Source: DASVTR01 sp033855775
GTDB taxonomy: Bacteria > Acidobacteriota > Blastocatellia > Pyrinomonadales > Pyrinomonadaceae
Direction: 5' to 3'
DNA length: 64,000 bases
NCBI GenBank assembly: GCA_033855775.1
Contig: JAWVFT010000132.1
Location: 1-64,000 of the forward strand
This document shows, piece by piece, positions 42,311 to 50,983 of the stretch. The notes under the pieces were generated by a model. It saw only the letters and a program-made list of their open reading frames with translations. It did not search any database and was not told the DNA's origin. A program made the translations under genes and the position numbers. Numbering within the stretch: position 1 is the stretch's first letter; each line of letters opens with the position of its first letter.

Positions 42311-43207
42311 ATGTCAACACACGCTCAGCAGAGTTTGAAAGAACGTGTCCGCGCCTTCTGGCAGGCCAATCCGTGTGGGACTAAATTCGCGGACGCGCCG
42401 CCGGGGACGCGCCTCTTCTACGAGCGCGTCGAAGAGCATCGCTATACGAAGGAGTGGCACATTCCGCTGGCCGCCGATTTCGCTGCGGCGCGTGGGCAGC
42501 GCGTGTTGGAGGTCGGCTGCGGCCTCGGCACGGACGGCGCGCAGTTTGCCAAAGCCGGGGCGATTTACACGGGCGTTGATTTGACGGAAGCGGCCGTGGA
42601 ACTGGCTCGCAGGCGTTTCGAATTGTTCGACTTGCCCGGCACGTTCCGCACGGCTGACGCGGAGAATCTTGACTTCGCGGACGAGTCTTTCGATATAGTC
42701 TACTCGCACGGCGTCCTGCATCACACGCCGGACACAGAGCGCGCCGTGCGCGAAGTTCATCGCGTCCTGCGACCCGGCGGCGTCGCTAAAGTGATGCTCT
42801 ATCACCGCGACTCTTACAACTATCGCGTCAACATATGCATGCTCCGTCGCGCTGGCGCGCAGTTGCTCAGATTCGAGCCGGGATTGAAACTCGTGCATCG
42901 TTTGACGGGCGAGCCTGTCGAGAGTTTGCGCGACCACGCGCGCAACTTGAAGGCGGACGCGCGCAGCTATCTCGCGCCCGATGAATTTTTGAGCCAGCAC
43001 ACGGACGGCGCGAATAATCCGCTGGCGCGTGTCTATTCAAGACAGCAGGCGCGCGAACTCTTCAAGGACTTCGCGCGGGTCGAGTTGGCGACACACTTTC
43101 TGAACAAGCGTTGGCTGCCCGTCTTCGGCAGCTTGCTCTCGCGCGCGGCGGAACAAAGGCTCGCCGCGCGTTGGGGCTGGCATCTCTGGATTTACGCGAC
43201 GAAGTAA
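42311..43207 (+). CDS. class I SAM-dependent methyltransferase (paralogue of 32792 gene)
   Basis: 298 aa. The first 30 residues have FWQANPCGTKFADAP, the mark shared with the paralogue at 32792-33646. The SAM-binding loop VLEVGCGLGTDGAQFAKAG near residue 64 is canonical, then YTGVDLTEAAVELARRRF, DAENLDFADESFDIVYSHGVLHHTP and VLRPGGVAKVMLYHRDSYNYR. Two related enzymes in one locus suggest two methylated positions or sugars. The gene starts a run of seven forward genes with short or no gaps (to 48888). Confidence 0.87.
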   Translation: MSTHAQQSLKERVRAFWQANPCGTKFADAPPGTRLFYERVEEHRYTKEWHIPLAADFAAARGQRVLEVGCGLGTDGAQFAKAGAIYTGVDLTEAAVELARRRFELFDLPGTFRTADAENLDFADESFDIVYSHGVLHHTPDTERAVREVHRVLRPGGVAKVMLYHRDSYNYRVNICMLRRAGAQLLRFEPGLKLVHRLTGEPVESLRDHARNLKADARSYLAPDEFLSQHTDGANNPLARVYSRQQARELFKDFARVELATHFLNKRWLPVFGSLLSRAAEQRLAARWGWHLWIYATK

Positions 43208-43288
43208 ACGGCGGCTAGCCAGTCCGTCATCAGCTTCCTGTTCTTGCTGATGACTGGCGGACGGACACTGTTTGCTGACAACTTCTTT

Positions 43289-44257
43289 ATGAAAAACATA
43301 CTCGTGACCGGCGGCGCGGGCTTCATCGGCTCGCATCTGGTGGACAGCTTGCTGGCGGAAGATGATTGGCGCGTGACGGTCGTTGACGACTTCAACGATT
43401 TCTACGCGCCTTCGGTCAAGCGCGCTAACATCGGCGAGCATCTTCAACACGAACGCTACAAGCTGGTCGAAGCGGACATACGCGACCGCGCGGCGCTGGC
43501 TCGCGTCTTCGCCGGTGAGCAGTTTGATGTTATCGCGCACCTTGCGGCGCGGGCGGGCGTGCGTCCGAGCTTGAGCGAGCCGCAGCTTTACGTTGAGACG
43601 AACATCAACGGGACGCTCAACCTGTTGGAGTTGGCGCGCGAGCACAACGTCAGGCAGTTTGTCTTCGGCTCGTCGTCCTCCGTTTATGGCATCAACGCCA
43701 AGGTTCCGTTCAGCGAAGAGGACGAGATTCGCCAGCCCATCTCGCCCTACGCAGCGACGAAGGCGGCAGGCGAACTGCTCTGTCACACGTACACGCATCT
43801 CTACGGCATTCGCTCCATCTGCCTGCGCTTCTTCACGGTCTACGGCGCGCGGCAACGTCCCGATTTGGCGATTCACAAGTTCGCGCGATTGATTGACGAA
43901 GGACACGCGATTCCCGTCTTCGGCGACGGCACGACGCGCCGCGACTACACTTACGTGGACGACATCATCGCGGGCGTGCGCGCCGCCATTGACTACAAGG
44001 GGAGCGACTACGAAGTCTTCAACCTTGGCGAATCCCGCACGGTCGAGTTGAACGAGTTAATCTCGCTGCTGGAAAAAAATCTTGACCGCCACGCCGTCAT
44101 CAATCGCCAGCCGATGCAGCCGGGCGACGTGCCGCAAACCTTCGCCGATGTCGGCAAGGCTCGCCGCCTGCTCGGCTATCATCCGCAGACGCAGATTGAG
44201 GAAGGCATCCGCCGCTTCGTCCATTGGTTTCGCGCGGAGAGGAAACAAGGCGTGTGA
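43289..44257 (+). CDS. NAD-dependent sugar-nucleotide epimerase (UDP-glucuronate 4-epimerase-like)
   Basis: Extended short-chain dehydrogenase, 322 aa from the ATG at 43289. Rossmann loop VTGGAGFIGSHLVDSLL at residues 6-22; VVDDFNDFYAPSVKRANI, HLAARAGVRPSLSEPQLY and SSSSVYGINAKVPF are close to UDP-glucuronate 4-epimerases. Catalytic Y-x-x-x-K is in PYAATKAAGE near 153. RRDYTYVDDIIAGV near 230 is the usual C-terminal block. It would supply UDP-galacturonate or a related sugar for the glycan in the cytoplasm. Its stop overlaps the GTG of the next gene (GTGA), so they are coupled. Confidence 0.88.
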   Translation: MKNILVTGGAGFIGSHLVDSLLAEDDWRVTVVDDFNDFYAPSVKRANIGEHLQHERYKLVEADIRDRAALARVFAGEQFDVIAHLAARAGVRPSLSEPQLYVETNINGTLNLLELAREHNVRQFVFGSSSSVYGINAKVPFSEEDEIRQPISPYAATKAAGELLCHTYTHLYGIRSICLRFFTVYGARQRPDLAIHKFARLIDEGHAIPVFGDGTTRRDYTYVDDIIAGVRAAIDYKGSDYEVFNLGESRTVELNELISLLEKNLDRHAVINRQPMQPGDVPQTFADVGKARRLLGYHPQTQIEEGIRRFVHWFRAERKQGV

Positions 44258-45699
44258 CGTTGCCCGTCGTCAATCTCTCGCCTGCGGCGCGGCGTCGCGC
44301 TCTCTTAATCCTGTGCGTGTTGCTGCTCTCGTTTGCCGTGCGCGGGCTGACGGCGAATTTCATGCGCTCGCATTTGACGGACGCGGCCTGGTTCCAGCAC
44401 GGCTCATACGCGGTCTTTGACAAGCAGGCTCAGAACATCTTAGACGGCGCGGCGTCGGTCTTCTGGATTGACGACCCATCGCGCACGGAGGCGGCTGTCT
44501 ATCCGCCGGGCTATCCGCTCTGGCTCGCGCTCGTTTACGGGGCCAGCGGCGAGCGCACGGCCTTCGTCGTGCAGAATGTTCAATGGACGATAGACGCGCT
44601 CTCCGTCCTGCTCGTCATCGGCGTCGGCGTGACGGCTTACAACTGGCGCGTCGGTTTGACTGCGGGCGCGCTGGCCGCGCTCTCGCCTATGCTCGCGCTC
44701 TACGGCGCAACGCCGATGGCCGACGCGCCGACCAGTTGGATTATCGTCGTCGGCGTCTGGATGTTGTTGCTGGCGGCGAAGCGAGAAAGCGTTTGGTGGG
44801 CGTTCGGCGCGGGCTTGATGTTGGGCGCGTCCGTCTGGCTGCGAGCCAACGCCTTGCTGCTCTTCATCTGGTGGGCCATGGCCTTGTTGCTCTTCGCGCG
44901 TGGCGCGTGGCGCGGTCGCGCGCGTTTGAGCTTGAGCGTTGCGTTGGGGGCGTTGCTGCTCATCGCTCCGATTATGATTCGCAACGCCGTCGCCTTCCGC
45001 GCCTTCGTTCCGACCGGACTCGGCACAGGCACGAACCTTTGGGAAGGCATCGGCGAGACGGAGCGCGCGGCGGAGTTTGGCGCGGTCTTTGGCGACGCCA
45101 ACGTGATTGAGCAGGAGCGCGCTCTGATGAACTTGCCGCCGGACGCCCCGCTCGGACTCTACTGGCCGGACGGCGTTGAGCGCGACCGCGAGCGCACGCG
45201 CAAGGCCGTGCGCGTCATCGTCGCGCATCCCGTCTGGTACGCGGGCGTGATGACGCGGCGGATGTGGGGCATGTTGAAGTACGCCGGAGAGCCTTTGCCT
45301 TTTTACGGCAGCCCCGGCGTCAACGTCACCAGCCGGAAGACTCTGCCGCCGCAGTGGCAGGGCGGCGCGCTCGCTCTCATCGTCAACGTCTTGGGAATGG
45401 CGCAGAGCGTCTTTCGTTATCTCTTGTTGCCGCTCGTGCTCGGCGGCGTGTGGCTGGCGTTGCGGCGTGACCGCCGCATCACAGCGTTGTTGCTGACGAC
45501 GGCGCTCTATTATTTGCTGGTCGGCTCATCCTTGCACATGGAGATACGCTACGGGCTGCCGATGCAAGCTCTGTTGCTCATCTTCGCAGGGTTCGCTGTC
45601 TCAAGTCTCTTAGAGATTGTTGGCCGCGCGGCGCGCAAGGGTCGAAGCGCGAGCAGCGACGCTCGACCCGGAACAAGCAAAAGGGAAGTGAGCGGCTGA
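44254..45699 (+). CDS. GT39/ArnT-like membrane glycosyltransferase
   Basis: 481 aa, about eleven to twelve membrane helices. I start at the GTG at 44254, which has GAGAGGAAAC upstream and overlaps the preceding stop; a TTG at 44224 would add ten residues. The first periplasmic loop carries an acidic residue pair and PPGYPLWLALVYGAS, the P-P-G-Y-P-x-W/L signature of this superfamily. MADAPTSWIIVVGVWML and LRANALLLFIWWAMALLLF follow. It would use a polyprenyl-phosphate sugar outside the membrane to decorate the glycan or a protein. The polyprenyl-phosphate glycosyltransferase at 47830 is the natural donor maker. Confidence 0.82.
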   Translation: MTLPVVNLSPAARRRALLILCVLLLSFAVRGLTANFMRSHLTDAAWFQHGSYAVFDKQAQNILDGAASVFWIDDPSRTEAAVYPPGYPLWLALVYGASGERTAFVVQNVQWTIDALSVLLVIGVGVTAYNWRVGLTAGALAALSPMLALYGATPMADAPTSWIIVVGVWMLLLAAKRESVWWAFGAGLMLGASVWLRANALLLFIWWAMALLLFARGAWRGRARLSLSVALGALLLIAPIMIRNAVAFRAFVPTGLGTGTNLWEGIGETERAAEFGAVFGDANVIEQERALMNLPPDAPLGLYWPDGVERDRERTRKAVRVIVAHPVWYAGVMTRRMWGMLKYAGEPLPFYGSPGVNVTSRKTLPPQWQGGALALIVNVLGMAQSVFRYLLLPLVLGGVWLALRRDRRITALLLTTALYYLLVGSSLHMEIRYGLPMQALLLIFAGFAVSSLLEIVGRAARKGRSASSDARPGTSKREVSG

Positions 45700-45735
45700 A
45701 GGCTTTGCGGCTTGAGCGGCGGTCGTGTTGAAGAT

Positions 45736-46740
45736 ATGAAAGAGAAGCTGTTGCAGTATCTGGCGTGTCCCGCGTGCGGCGGCGAGATACACTTGCGCTC
45801 GATAGCGAGGCGGGAAGCGGCGGAGATTTTGGAGGGCGAGCTTGAGTGCGCGGGTTGTTCGTCCGGCTTTCCCATCGTGCGCGGCGTGGCGCGCTTCGCC
45901 GCGCTCAGCGTCGTCGAAGAAGAGAAGGCCGCGACCGCCGCCAACTTCGGCTGGCAGTGGCAACACTTCACGCAGCAGGACGACAAATACGAGGAGCAGT
46001 TCTTAGGCTGGATTGCGCCGGTCGAGCCTGCTTTCTTTCGTGATAAACTCGTGCTCGAAGGCGGTTGTGGAAAGGGACGACACACGCAGTTGGCGGCGCG
46101 TTGGGGAGCGCGCGAGATTATCGGCGTGGACTTGAGCGCGGCGGTCGAGACGGCTTTCGCCGCGACGCGCGAACTGGATAACGCGCACGTTATTCAAGCC
46201 GACATTTATAAGCTTCCGCTCAAGCGCGTCTTCGACTACGCTTTCTCGGTCGGCGTCCTGCATCACTTGCCGGAGCCGCGCGCAGGCTTTCGCTCGCTGG
46301 CATCAAAAGTGAAAGCCGGAGGCCACGTGTCGGCGTGGGTCTACGGCGCGGAGAACAACGGTTGGATAACGCGCTTTGTCAACCCCGTGCGCAAGCGCGT
46401 CACCTCGCGCATCAACAAGCGCGCTCTGCTGCATCTCTCGAAGTTGCCGACCGCCGCGCTCTTTGCCGCGACCAAGCTCGTCTACGGCCCGCTCAATCGA
46501 AGCGCGAGCGGGTCGGCGCTCGCGCGTCGTTTGTTCTACAATGATTACCTGTTTACGCTTTCAAGCTTCGGTTGGCGCGAGCAGCACACAATCGTCTTCG
46601 ACCACCTGGTCGCGCCGACGGCCTTTTATATCTCGCGCGCGGAGTTTGCAGAATGGTGGCGCGAGATTGACGCAAGCGACGTGACGATTGGCTGGCATAA
46701 CAAGAATAGCTGGCGCGGCTTTGGGCGTTTGAGCCGTTAA
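45736..46740 (+). CDS. methyltransferase with N-terminal Trm112-like zinc ribbon
   Basis: 334 aa from ATG 45736. The first 60 residues have two Cys pairs: YLACPACGGEI and LECAGCSSGFPIVRGVARF, the Trm112p-like zinc ribbon. Then the SAM loop LVLEGGCGKGRHTQLAARWG near residue 112, IIGVDLSAAVETAF, and FSVGVLHHLPEP. The C-terminal region FGWREQHTIVFDHLVAPTAFYIS is seen in methyltransferases of glycan loci. The gene is part of the compact run after the epimerase. Target most likely a sugar; the ribbon may bind a partner or acceptor. Confidence 0.85.
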   Translation: MKEKLLQYLACPACGGEIHLRSIARREAAEILEGELECAGCSSGFPIVRGVARFAALSVVEEEKAATAANFGWQWQHFTQQDDKYEEQFLGWIAPVEPAFFRDKLVLEGGCGKGRHTQLAARWGAREIIGVDLSAAVETAFAATRELDNAHVIQADIYKLPLKRVFDYAFSVGVLHHLPEPRAGFRSLASKVKAGGHVSAWVYGAENNGWITRFVNPVRKRVTSRINKRALLHLSKLPTAALFAATKLVYGPLNRSASGSALARRLFYNDYLFTLSSFGWREQHTIVFDHLVAPTAFYISRAEFAEWWREIDASDVTIGWHNKNSWRGFGRLSR

Positions 46741-46755
46741 GCGAGGCCGTTGATA

Positions 46756-47010
46756 ATGTCGAAGAGAGACAAGATTCTGCTGTCCACCTTCTTTGGCTGG
46801 TTGATTCTTTGCGGTGCGTGGGCTTACGTCTGGGTGGCGGCATGCAACGCCGACCCGCTCGCGGTTGACTACGAGAAGGGATTGTTTCTGCCGCTGTTGG
46901 GATTTTCGATTTATAGATTCACATATCTGCTGGCGGGATTCATCATCATCTACTTCGCCGAGTTGATATTGATTCCAGGCGCTCAGCCTGAAAAGCCGAC
47001 GATGGTTTAG
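46756..47010 (+). CDS. small two-helix membrane protein
   Basis: 84 aa from the ATG at 46756. Two hydrophobic helices (LLSTFFGWLILCGAWAYVWV and FTYLLAGFIIIYFAELILI) are joined by a polar loop with DYEKG. No family recognised. It is sandwiched between two methyltransferases with 15 and 6 base gaps, so it may serve as a membrane anchor or chaperone for one of them; that is inference from location. Confidence 0.6.
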   Translation: MSKRDKILLSTFFGWLILCGAWAYVWVAACNADPLAVDYEKGLFLPLLGFSIYRFTYLLAGFIIIYFAELILIPGAQPEKPTMV

Positions 47011-47016
47011 TTGTTT

Positions 47017-47829
47017 ATGGTGGCAAGCACGACGAAGAACATCACTGAGACGCTGCCGCAGGAGATGCAGCAGCACACCTACTCGATTATGTACGAGGTC
47101 GAGGGGACGCACTGGTGGTTCGCCGGAAGGCGACGCATCATCGCAAGCTTCGTCGAAGAGATTTGCAGAAAGCTTGAGCAGGAGAAGGAGCGACCGCAGC
47201 AGCAGGATGAAAGAGTTCGTATCCTCGATGTCGGTTGCGGGACGGGCGCGAACCTTGAGTTGTTGGGCCGTTACGGCGCAGCCGAAGGCGTTGATGTCTC
47301 GCCGGACGCGCTCGCGTTCTGCCGCGCTCGCGGCCTGCAAAACGTGCGGCAGGGCGCGGCGGAAAAGTTGCCGTACGCGGACGGCTCGTTCGACTTGGTG
47401 ACGGCTCTGGATGTGGTCGAGCACCTGGACGACGACGTGGCCGGATTGCGCGAGATGCGTCGCGTGCTTCGAGTGGGCGGGCGCGCTCTGCTGTTTGTTC
47501 CGGCCTTCATGTTTCTGTGGGGCGTGCAGGATGACGTGAGCCATCATCGCAGGCGTTACACTCTGCCGGGATTGCGGCGCGCGCTCAAAGAAGCGGGCTA
47601 CGAAGTCGAGCGAGCGACTTACGCCAACCTCAGCTTTTTCGCTCCAATCTTTCTGGGACGAATCATCATGCGCGCGACGGGCTTGCGTCCGGCCTCGGAA
47701 AATAATATCAACGTCTCGGCCTTGAACGGCCTGTTGGGGCGCGTCCTCGGCGCGGAAAGTTCCCTGCTGCGGCGCGTGAATTTTCCGTTCGGCGTCTCTG
47801 CCTTGTGCGTCGCGCGGCGGGTTGAATAA
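47017..47829 (+). CDS. class I SAM-dependent methyltransferase
   Basis: 270 aa from the ATG at 47017 (TTG two codons earlier possible). N-terminal MYEVEGTHWWFAGRRRII is the mark of a subfamily found in polysaccharide loci. SAM loop ILDVGCGTGANLELLGRYG near residue 71, AEGVDVSPDALAFCRARG, LPYADGSFDLVTALDVVEHLDDD and VPAFMFLWGVQDDVSHHRRRY with the H-H-x-R-R-Y block typical of this group. Its C-terminal helix region may touch the membrane (FFAPIFLGRIIMRATG). It ends exactly one base before the next ATG. Confidence 0.87.
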   Translation: MVASTTKNITETLPQEMQQHTYSIMYEVEGTHWWFAGRRRIIASFVEEICRKLEQEKERPQQQDERVRILDVGCGTGANLELLGRYGAAEGVDVSPDALAFCRARGLQNVRQGAAEKLPYADGSFDLVTALDVVEHLDDDVAGLREMRRVLRVGGRALLFVPAFMFLWGVQDDVSHHRRRYTLPGLRRALKEAGYEVERATYANLSFFAPIFLGRIIMRATGLRPASENNINVSALNGLLGRVLGAESSLLRRVNFPFGVSALCVARRVE

Positions 47830-48888
47830 ATGAAAGTTTACGGCGAAGAGCCAACGCTCGGAAAAACTGTTGACGATGAAGTGACGGTCAGGCGTCGCCG
47901 CGTGGAGATTCCCGCAAGCGACGATGACGGCGCGGCGCCGGACATCTCCATCTTCCTGCCGGTCTTCGATGAGGAAGAGAATCTGCGACCGCTGCATGCG
48001 AAGCTCGACGACGCGCTCCGCCAGCTTGGGCGTTCGGCGGAAATCATCTACGTTGATGACGGCTCAAGCGATGACAGTCTGGCTATCCTGAAAGAGTTGG
48101 CGGCGGTGGACAAGCGCGTTCGCGTGGTCGCGCTGCGTCGCAACTACGGACAGACGGCTGCGATGTCCGCCGGGATTGACGCGGCGCGCGGGCGCGTCCT
48201 GATACCGATGGACGCGGACATGCAGAACGACCCGGCTGACATCGCTCGCCTGCTCGCCAAGCTCGACGAAGGCTTCGACGTTGTTTCGGGCTGGCGCAAG
48301 AATCGGCAGGACAAGTTGGTGACACGAAAAATCCCTTCGATGCTCGCCAATCGTTTAATCTCTTGGATTGGCGGCGTGCCGCTGCACGACTACGGCTGCT
48401 CGCTGAAAGCCTATCGCCGCGAATCGCTGGAAGACGTGCGGCTCTACGGCGAGATGCATCGCTTCATCCCGATTTACGCTTCGTGGGCCGGGGCGCGCGT
48501 CACGGAGATTCCCGTCGAGCATCACGCGCGCACGCTCGGCAAATCGAAGTACGGATTGTCGCGCACCATCAAGGTCGTCTTCGATTTGATGACGGTCAAG
48601 TTTATGGCTTCGTACCAGACGAAGCCGCTCTACGTCTTCGGCACGTGCGGCGTCGTGGCCTTCATCATCTCGCTGCTGGCCGGACTCTACGCTCTCTTTC
48701 TGAAAGTGTTTCACAAGGCGGACTTCGTGCAGACGCCGCTGCCGATTCTCGCCATCGTCATGTTCGCCGTCGGCGTGCAGTTTCTCTTGATGGGCTTGCT
48801 CGCAGAGATGCAGGTGCGCACCTATCACGAATCGCAGGCCAAGCCGATTTACGCCGTGCGCGAGCGCGTCGGATTTGAAAAGCAGTGA
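47830..48888 (+). CDS. GtrB/DPM-like polyprenyl-phosphate glycosyltransferase
   Basis: 352 aa, GT2 family. The nucleotide-sugar fold begins after a 40-residue leader: ISIFLPVFDEEENL near 41, IYVDDGSSDDSLAIL near 74, LRRNYGQTAAMSAGIDAARG, the metal-binding D-x-D in IPMDADMQNDP near 125, and DYGCSLKAYRRE and LGKSKYGLSRTIKV later. Two C-terminal membrane helices (about 265-290 and 305-330) anchor it. It would load undecaprenyl phosphate with a hexose for enzymes such as the GT39-like protein at 44254. The TGA stop is inside the family A repeat that follows. Confidence 0.9.
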   Translation: MKVYGEEPTLGKTVDDEVTVRRRRVEIPASDDDGAAPDISIFLPVFDEEENLRPLHAKLDDALRQLGRSAEIIYVDDGSSDDSLAILKELAAVDKRVRVVALRRNYGQTAAMSAGIDAARGRVLIPMDADMQNDPADIARLLAKLDEGFDVVSGWRKNRQDKLVTRKIPSMLANRLISWIGGVPLHDYGCSLKAYRRESLEDVRLYGEMHRFIPIYASWAGARVTEIPVEHHARTLGKSKYGLSRTIKVVFDLMTVKFMASYQTKPLYVFGTCGVVAFIISLLAGLYALFLKVFHKADFVQTPLPILAIVMFAVGVQFLLMGLLAEMQVRTYHESQAKPIYAVRERVGFEKQ

Positions 48889-49032
48889 CGAGTGACAAGT
48901 GACGAGTGACGAGTTAAAGCCAAAAGCTCAATGCTAACAGCTAACGGCTTCTCTCTCGTTTCTGCTCATCGCTTGTCTTGCTAGTCGCTTGTCTTGCTCG
49001 TCACTTGTCACTCTTAACTTGTCACTGTTCTT
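48884..49032. repeat. family A syllabic inverted repeat, copy 6
   Basis: GCAGTGACGAGTGACAAGTG at the left end includes the stop codon of the glycosyltransferase (48886-48888). The right arm, CTCGTCACTTGTCACTC.. GTCACTG, ends four bases before the ATG of the next gene. The centre has CTAACAGCTAACGG and CGCTTGTCTTGCTAGTCGCTTG syllables of another type. Confidence 0.85.
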
Positions 49033-50967
49033 ATGTGCGGAATCGCCGGATGGGCCAACTTGGATGCGCGCGTGCCGCCGCCTGCGGGCGGGCTGGAACT
49101 CTTGCGCGCGATGTGCGAGCGGATGACGCATCGCGGGCCGGATTCGGAAGGCACGATGCTGGCGACGGGCGTTGCGCTCGGCATGCGACGGCTCGCCATC
49201 ATTGACTTGCAGACCGGCGAGCAACCGGCCTTGAGCGAAGACGGGCAAGTCTCCGTCATTCTCAACGGCGAGATTTATAATTACAGAGAGTTGCGCGCCC
49301 GTTTGGAAAGTCGCGGCCATCATTTTCGCAGCGCGTCGGACACGGAAGTCCTGCCGCATCTTTATGAAGAATACGGCGCGCGGATGGTCGAGCATCTGAA
49401 CGGAATGTTCGCCTTCGCTTTGTGGGATACGCGCCGTCGTCGCTTGTTCATCGCCCGCGACCGCTTCGGCGAAAAGCCGCTCTACTGGGGCGTCTTCGAT
49501 AACACGCTGCTCTTCGCTTCTGAGCCGAAAGTCCTGCTCGCGCATCCGTCGGTTCAGCCGCGACTCAATCTAGACGCGCTCCGACAGTATCTCTCGTTCG
49601 ATTACGTTCCGGCCCCGCTCTCGATTTACGAAGGCATCAGCAAACTGCCCGCGGCGCACACGCTGACGGTCGAAGACGGGCGCGCGCGGGTTGAGCCGTA
49701 CTGGCGTTTGAGCTACCAGACAGCACAGCCCGCCCCGTCTGAAGAGGAAGCCGCCGAGCGTCTTCAAGAGTTGCTGGCAGAGTCCGTGCGGATGCGCTTG
49801 GTGTCGGACGTTCCGCTCGGCGTGTTGCTGTCGGGCGGCGTGGATTCTTCGACCATCGCGGCCCTCGCGGTGCGCGCTTCGAGCGAACCCGTCAAGACGT
49901 TCTCCATCTCGTTTGCCGAGGCGTCGTTTGACGAGTCGGCTTACGCGCGAGCGGTCGCAAAGTTTCTCGGCACAGACCATCACGAAGAGCGTTTGAGCGT
50001 TGACCTAGCGGCCAACCTCGTCGGCGAAATCGGCTCATGGATGGACGAGCCTTTCAGCGACCCTTCGCTGGTGCCGACTTACTTGCTCTCGCGCTTTACG
50101 CGCAAGCACGTCACGGTCGCGCTCGGCGGCGACGGCGGCGATGAATTGTTCGCTGGCTATCCGATGTACTACGGCCACACTTTGGCCGGGCGTTATGCGC
50201 GCCTGCCGCGCTTCGTGCGCCGCTCGCTGATAGAGCCGCTGGTGCGCCGCCTGCCCGTCAAGACCAAGAATCTCTCGTTTGATTTTAAAGCGCGCCGCTT
50301 CGTCGCCGGGGCGGAGTTTGACGAGGTGGCGCGGCATCACATCTGGTTCGGCTCGTTCACGCCGGACGAGCAGGAAGCTCTCTTGATGCCGGACGCGAAA
50401 CGCGCGAGCGACGGCGACATTTACGCCTCCGCGCGCCGCTTGGTCGCGGAGGGCGACGCCGACAACACGGTCGAGCGGATGCAGGACTTGGACACGCAGC
50501 TTTATCTGGCCGAAGACATTCTGACCAAAGTTGACCGCGCCAGCATGGCCGTCTCTTTGGAAGTGCGCGCGCCATTCCTAGACCCGCGCGTCGCGGAGTT
50601 CGCGGCCTCTTTGCCCGCCAATTACAAACTGCGCGGCAGCACGACAAAGTATATTCTGAAGAAAGCGAGCGCGCCGCTCTTGCCGTCCTTCGTCACGCGG
50701 CGCGGCAAGAAGGGCTTCGGCGTGCCTGTCGCGGAATGGCTCAAGGGACGCCTGCGCCCGCTGGCCCGCGACCTGCTCTCGCCCGAACGCATCCGCAAAG
50801 CCGGACTCTTCGACGCCGATTACGTCCTGCGCTTGCAGGACGAGCACGAGCGCGGGCAGGCCAATCATCGCAAGCTGCTCTGGACGCTGCTCATGTTTGA
50901 GCTATGGCACGAAAGCTTTATCGAGACGCCGCGACGCATCGAAACGTCCGTCAGCAGCGCGCAGTAA
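49033..50967 (+). CDS. asnB: asparagine synthase (glutamine-hydrolysing), paralogue 3
   Basis: 644 aa. MCGIAGWAN with Cys2, HRGPDSEG and LNGEIYNYRELR mark the glutaminase part; LSGGVDSSTIAALA near 268 and LGGDGGDELFAGYPMYY near 367 mark the ATP pyrophosphatase part; VSLEVRAPFLDPRVAEFA comes near 508. It differs from the other two copies in the LGGDGGDELFAGY segment, which is common in asparagine-synthase-like enzymes of exosortase and exopolysaccharide systems. Likely amidates a glycan or its precursor; a plain asparagine-making role cannot be excluded for any one of the three. Confidence 0.9.
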   Translation: MCGIAGWANLDARVPPPAGGLELLRAMCERMTHRGPDSEGTMLATGVALGMRRLAIIDLQTGEQPALSEDGQVSVILNGEIYNYRELRARLESRGHHFRSASDTEVLPHLYEEYGARMVEHLNGMFAFALWDTRRRRLFIARDRFGEKPLYWGVFDNTLLFASEPKVLLAHPSVQPRLNLDALRQYLSFDYVPAPLSIYEGISKLPAAHTLTVEDGRARVEPYWRLSYQTAQPAPSEEEAAERLQELLAESVRMRLVSDVPLGVLLSGGVDSSTIAALAVRASSEPVKTFSISFAEASFDESAYARAVAKFLGTDHHEERLSVDLAANLVGEIGSWMDEPFSDPSLVPTYLLSRFTRKHVTVALGGDGGDELFAGYPMYYGHTLAGRYARLPRFVRRSLIEPLVRRLPVKTKNLSFDFKARRFVAGAEFDEVARHHIWFGSFTPDEQEALLMPDAKRASDGDIYASARRLVAEGDADNTVERMQDLDTQLYLAEDILTKVDRASMAVSLEVRAPFLDPRVAEFAASLPANYKLRGSTTKYILKKASAPLLPSFVTRRGKKGFGVPVAEWLKGRLRPLARDLLSPERIRKAGLFDADYVLRLQDEHERGQANHRKLLWTLLMFELWHESFIETPRRIETSVSSAQ

Positions 50968-50983
50968 GTCAGCCATCTGGAAA

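Noticed and set aside
46561..47997. Reverse open frame of 478 codons
   Set aside because: It covers three well-supported forward genes and has the composition of a codon shadow (Arg, His, Gln-rich, no domain).
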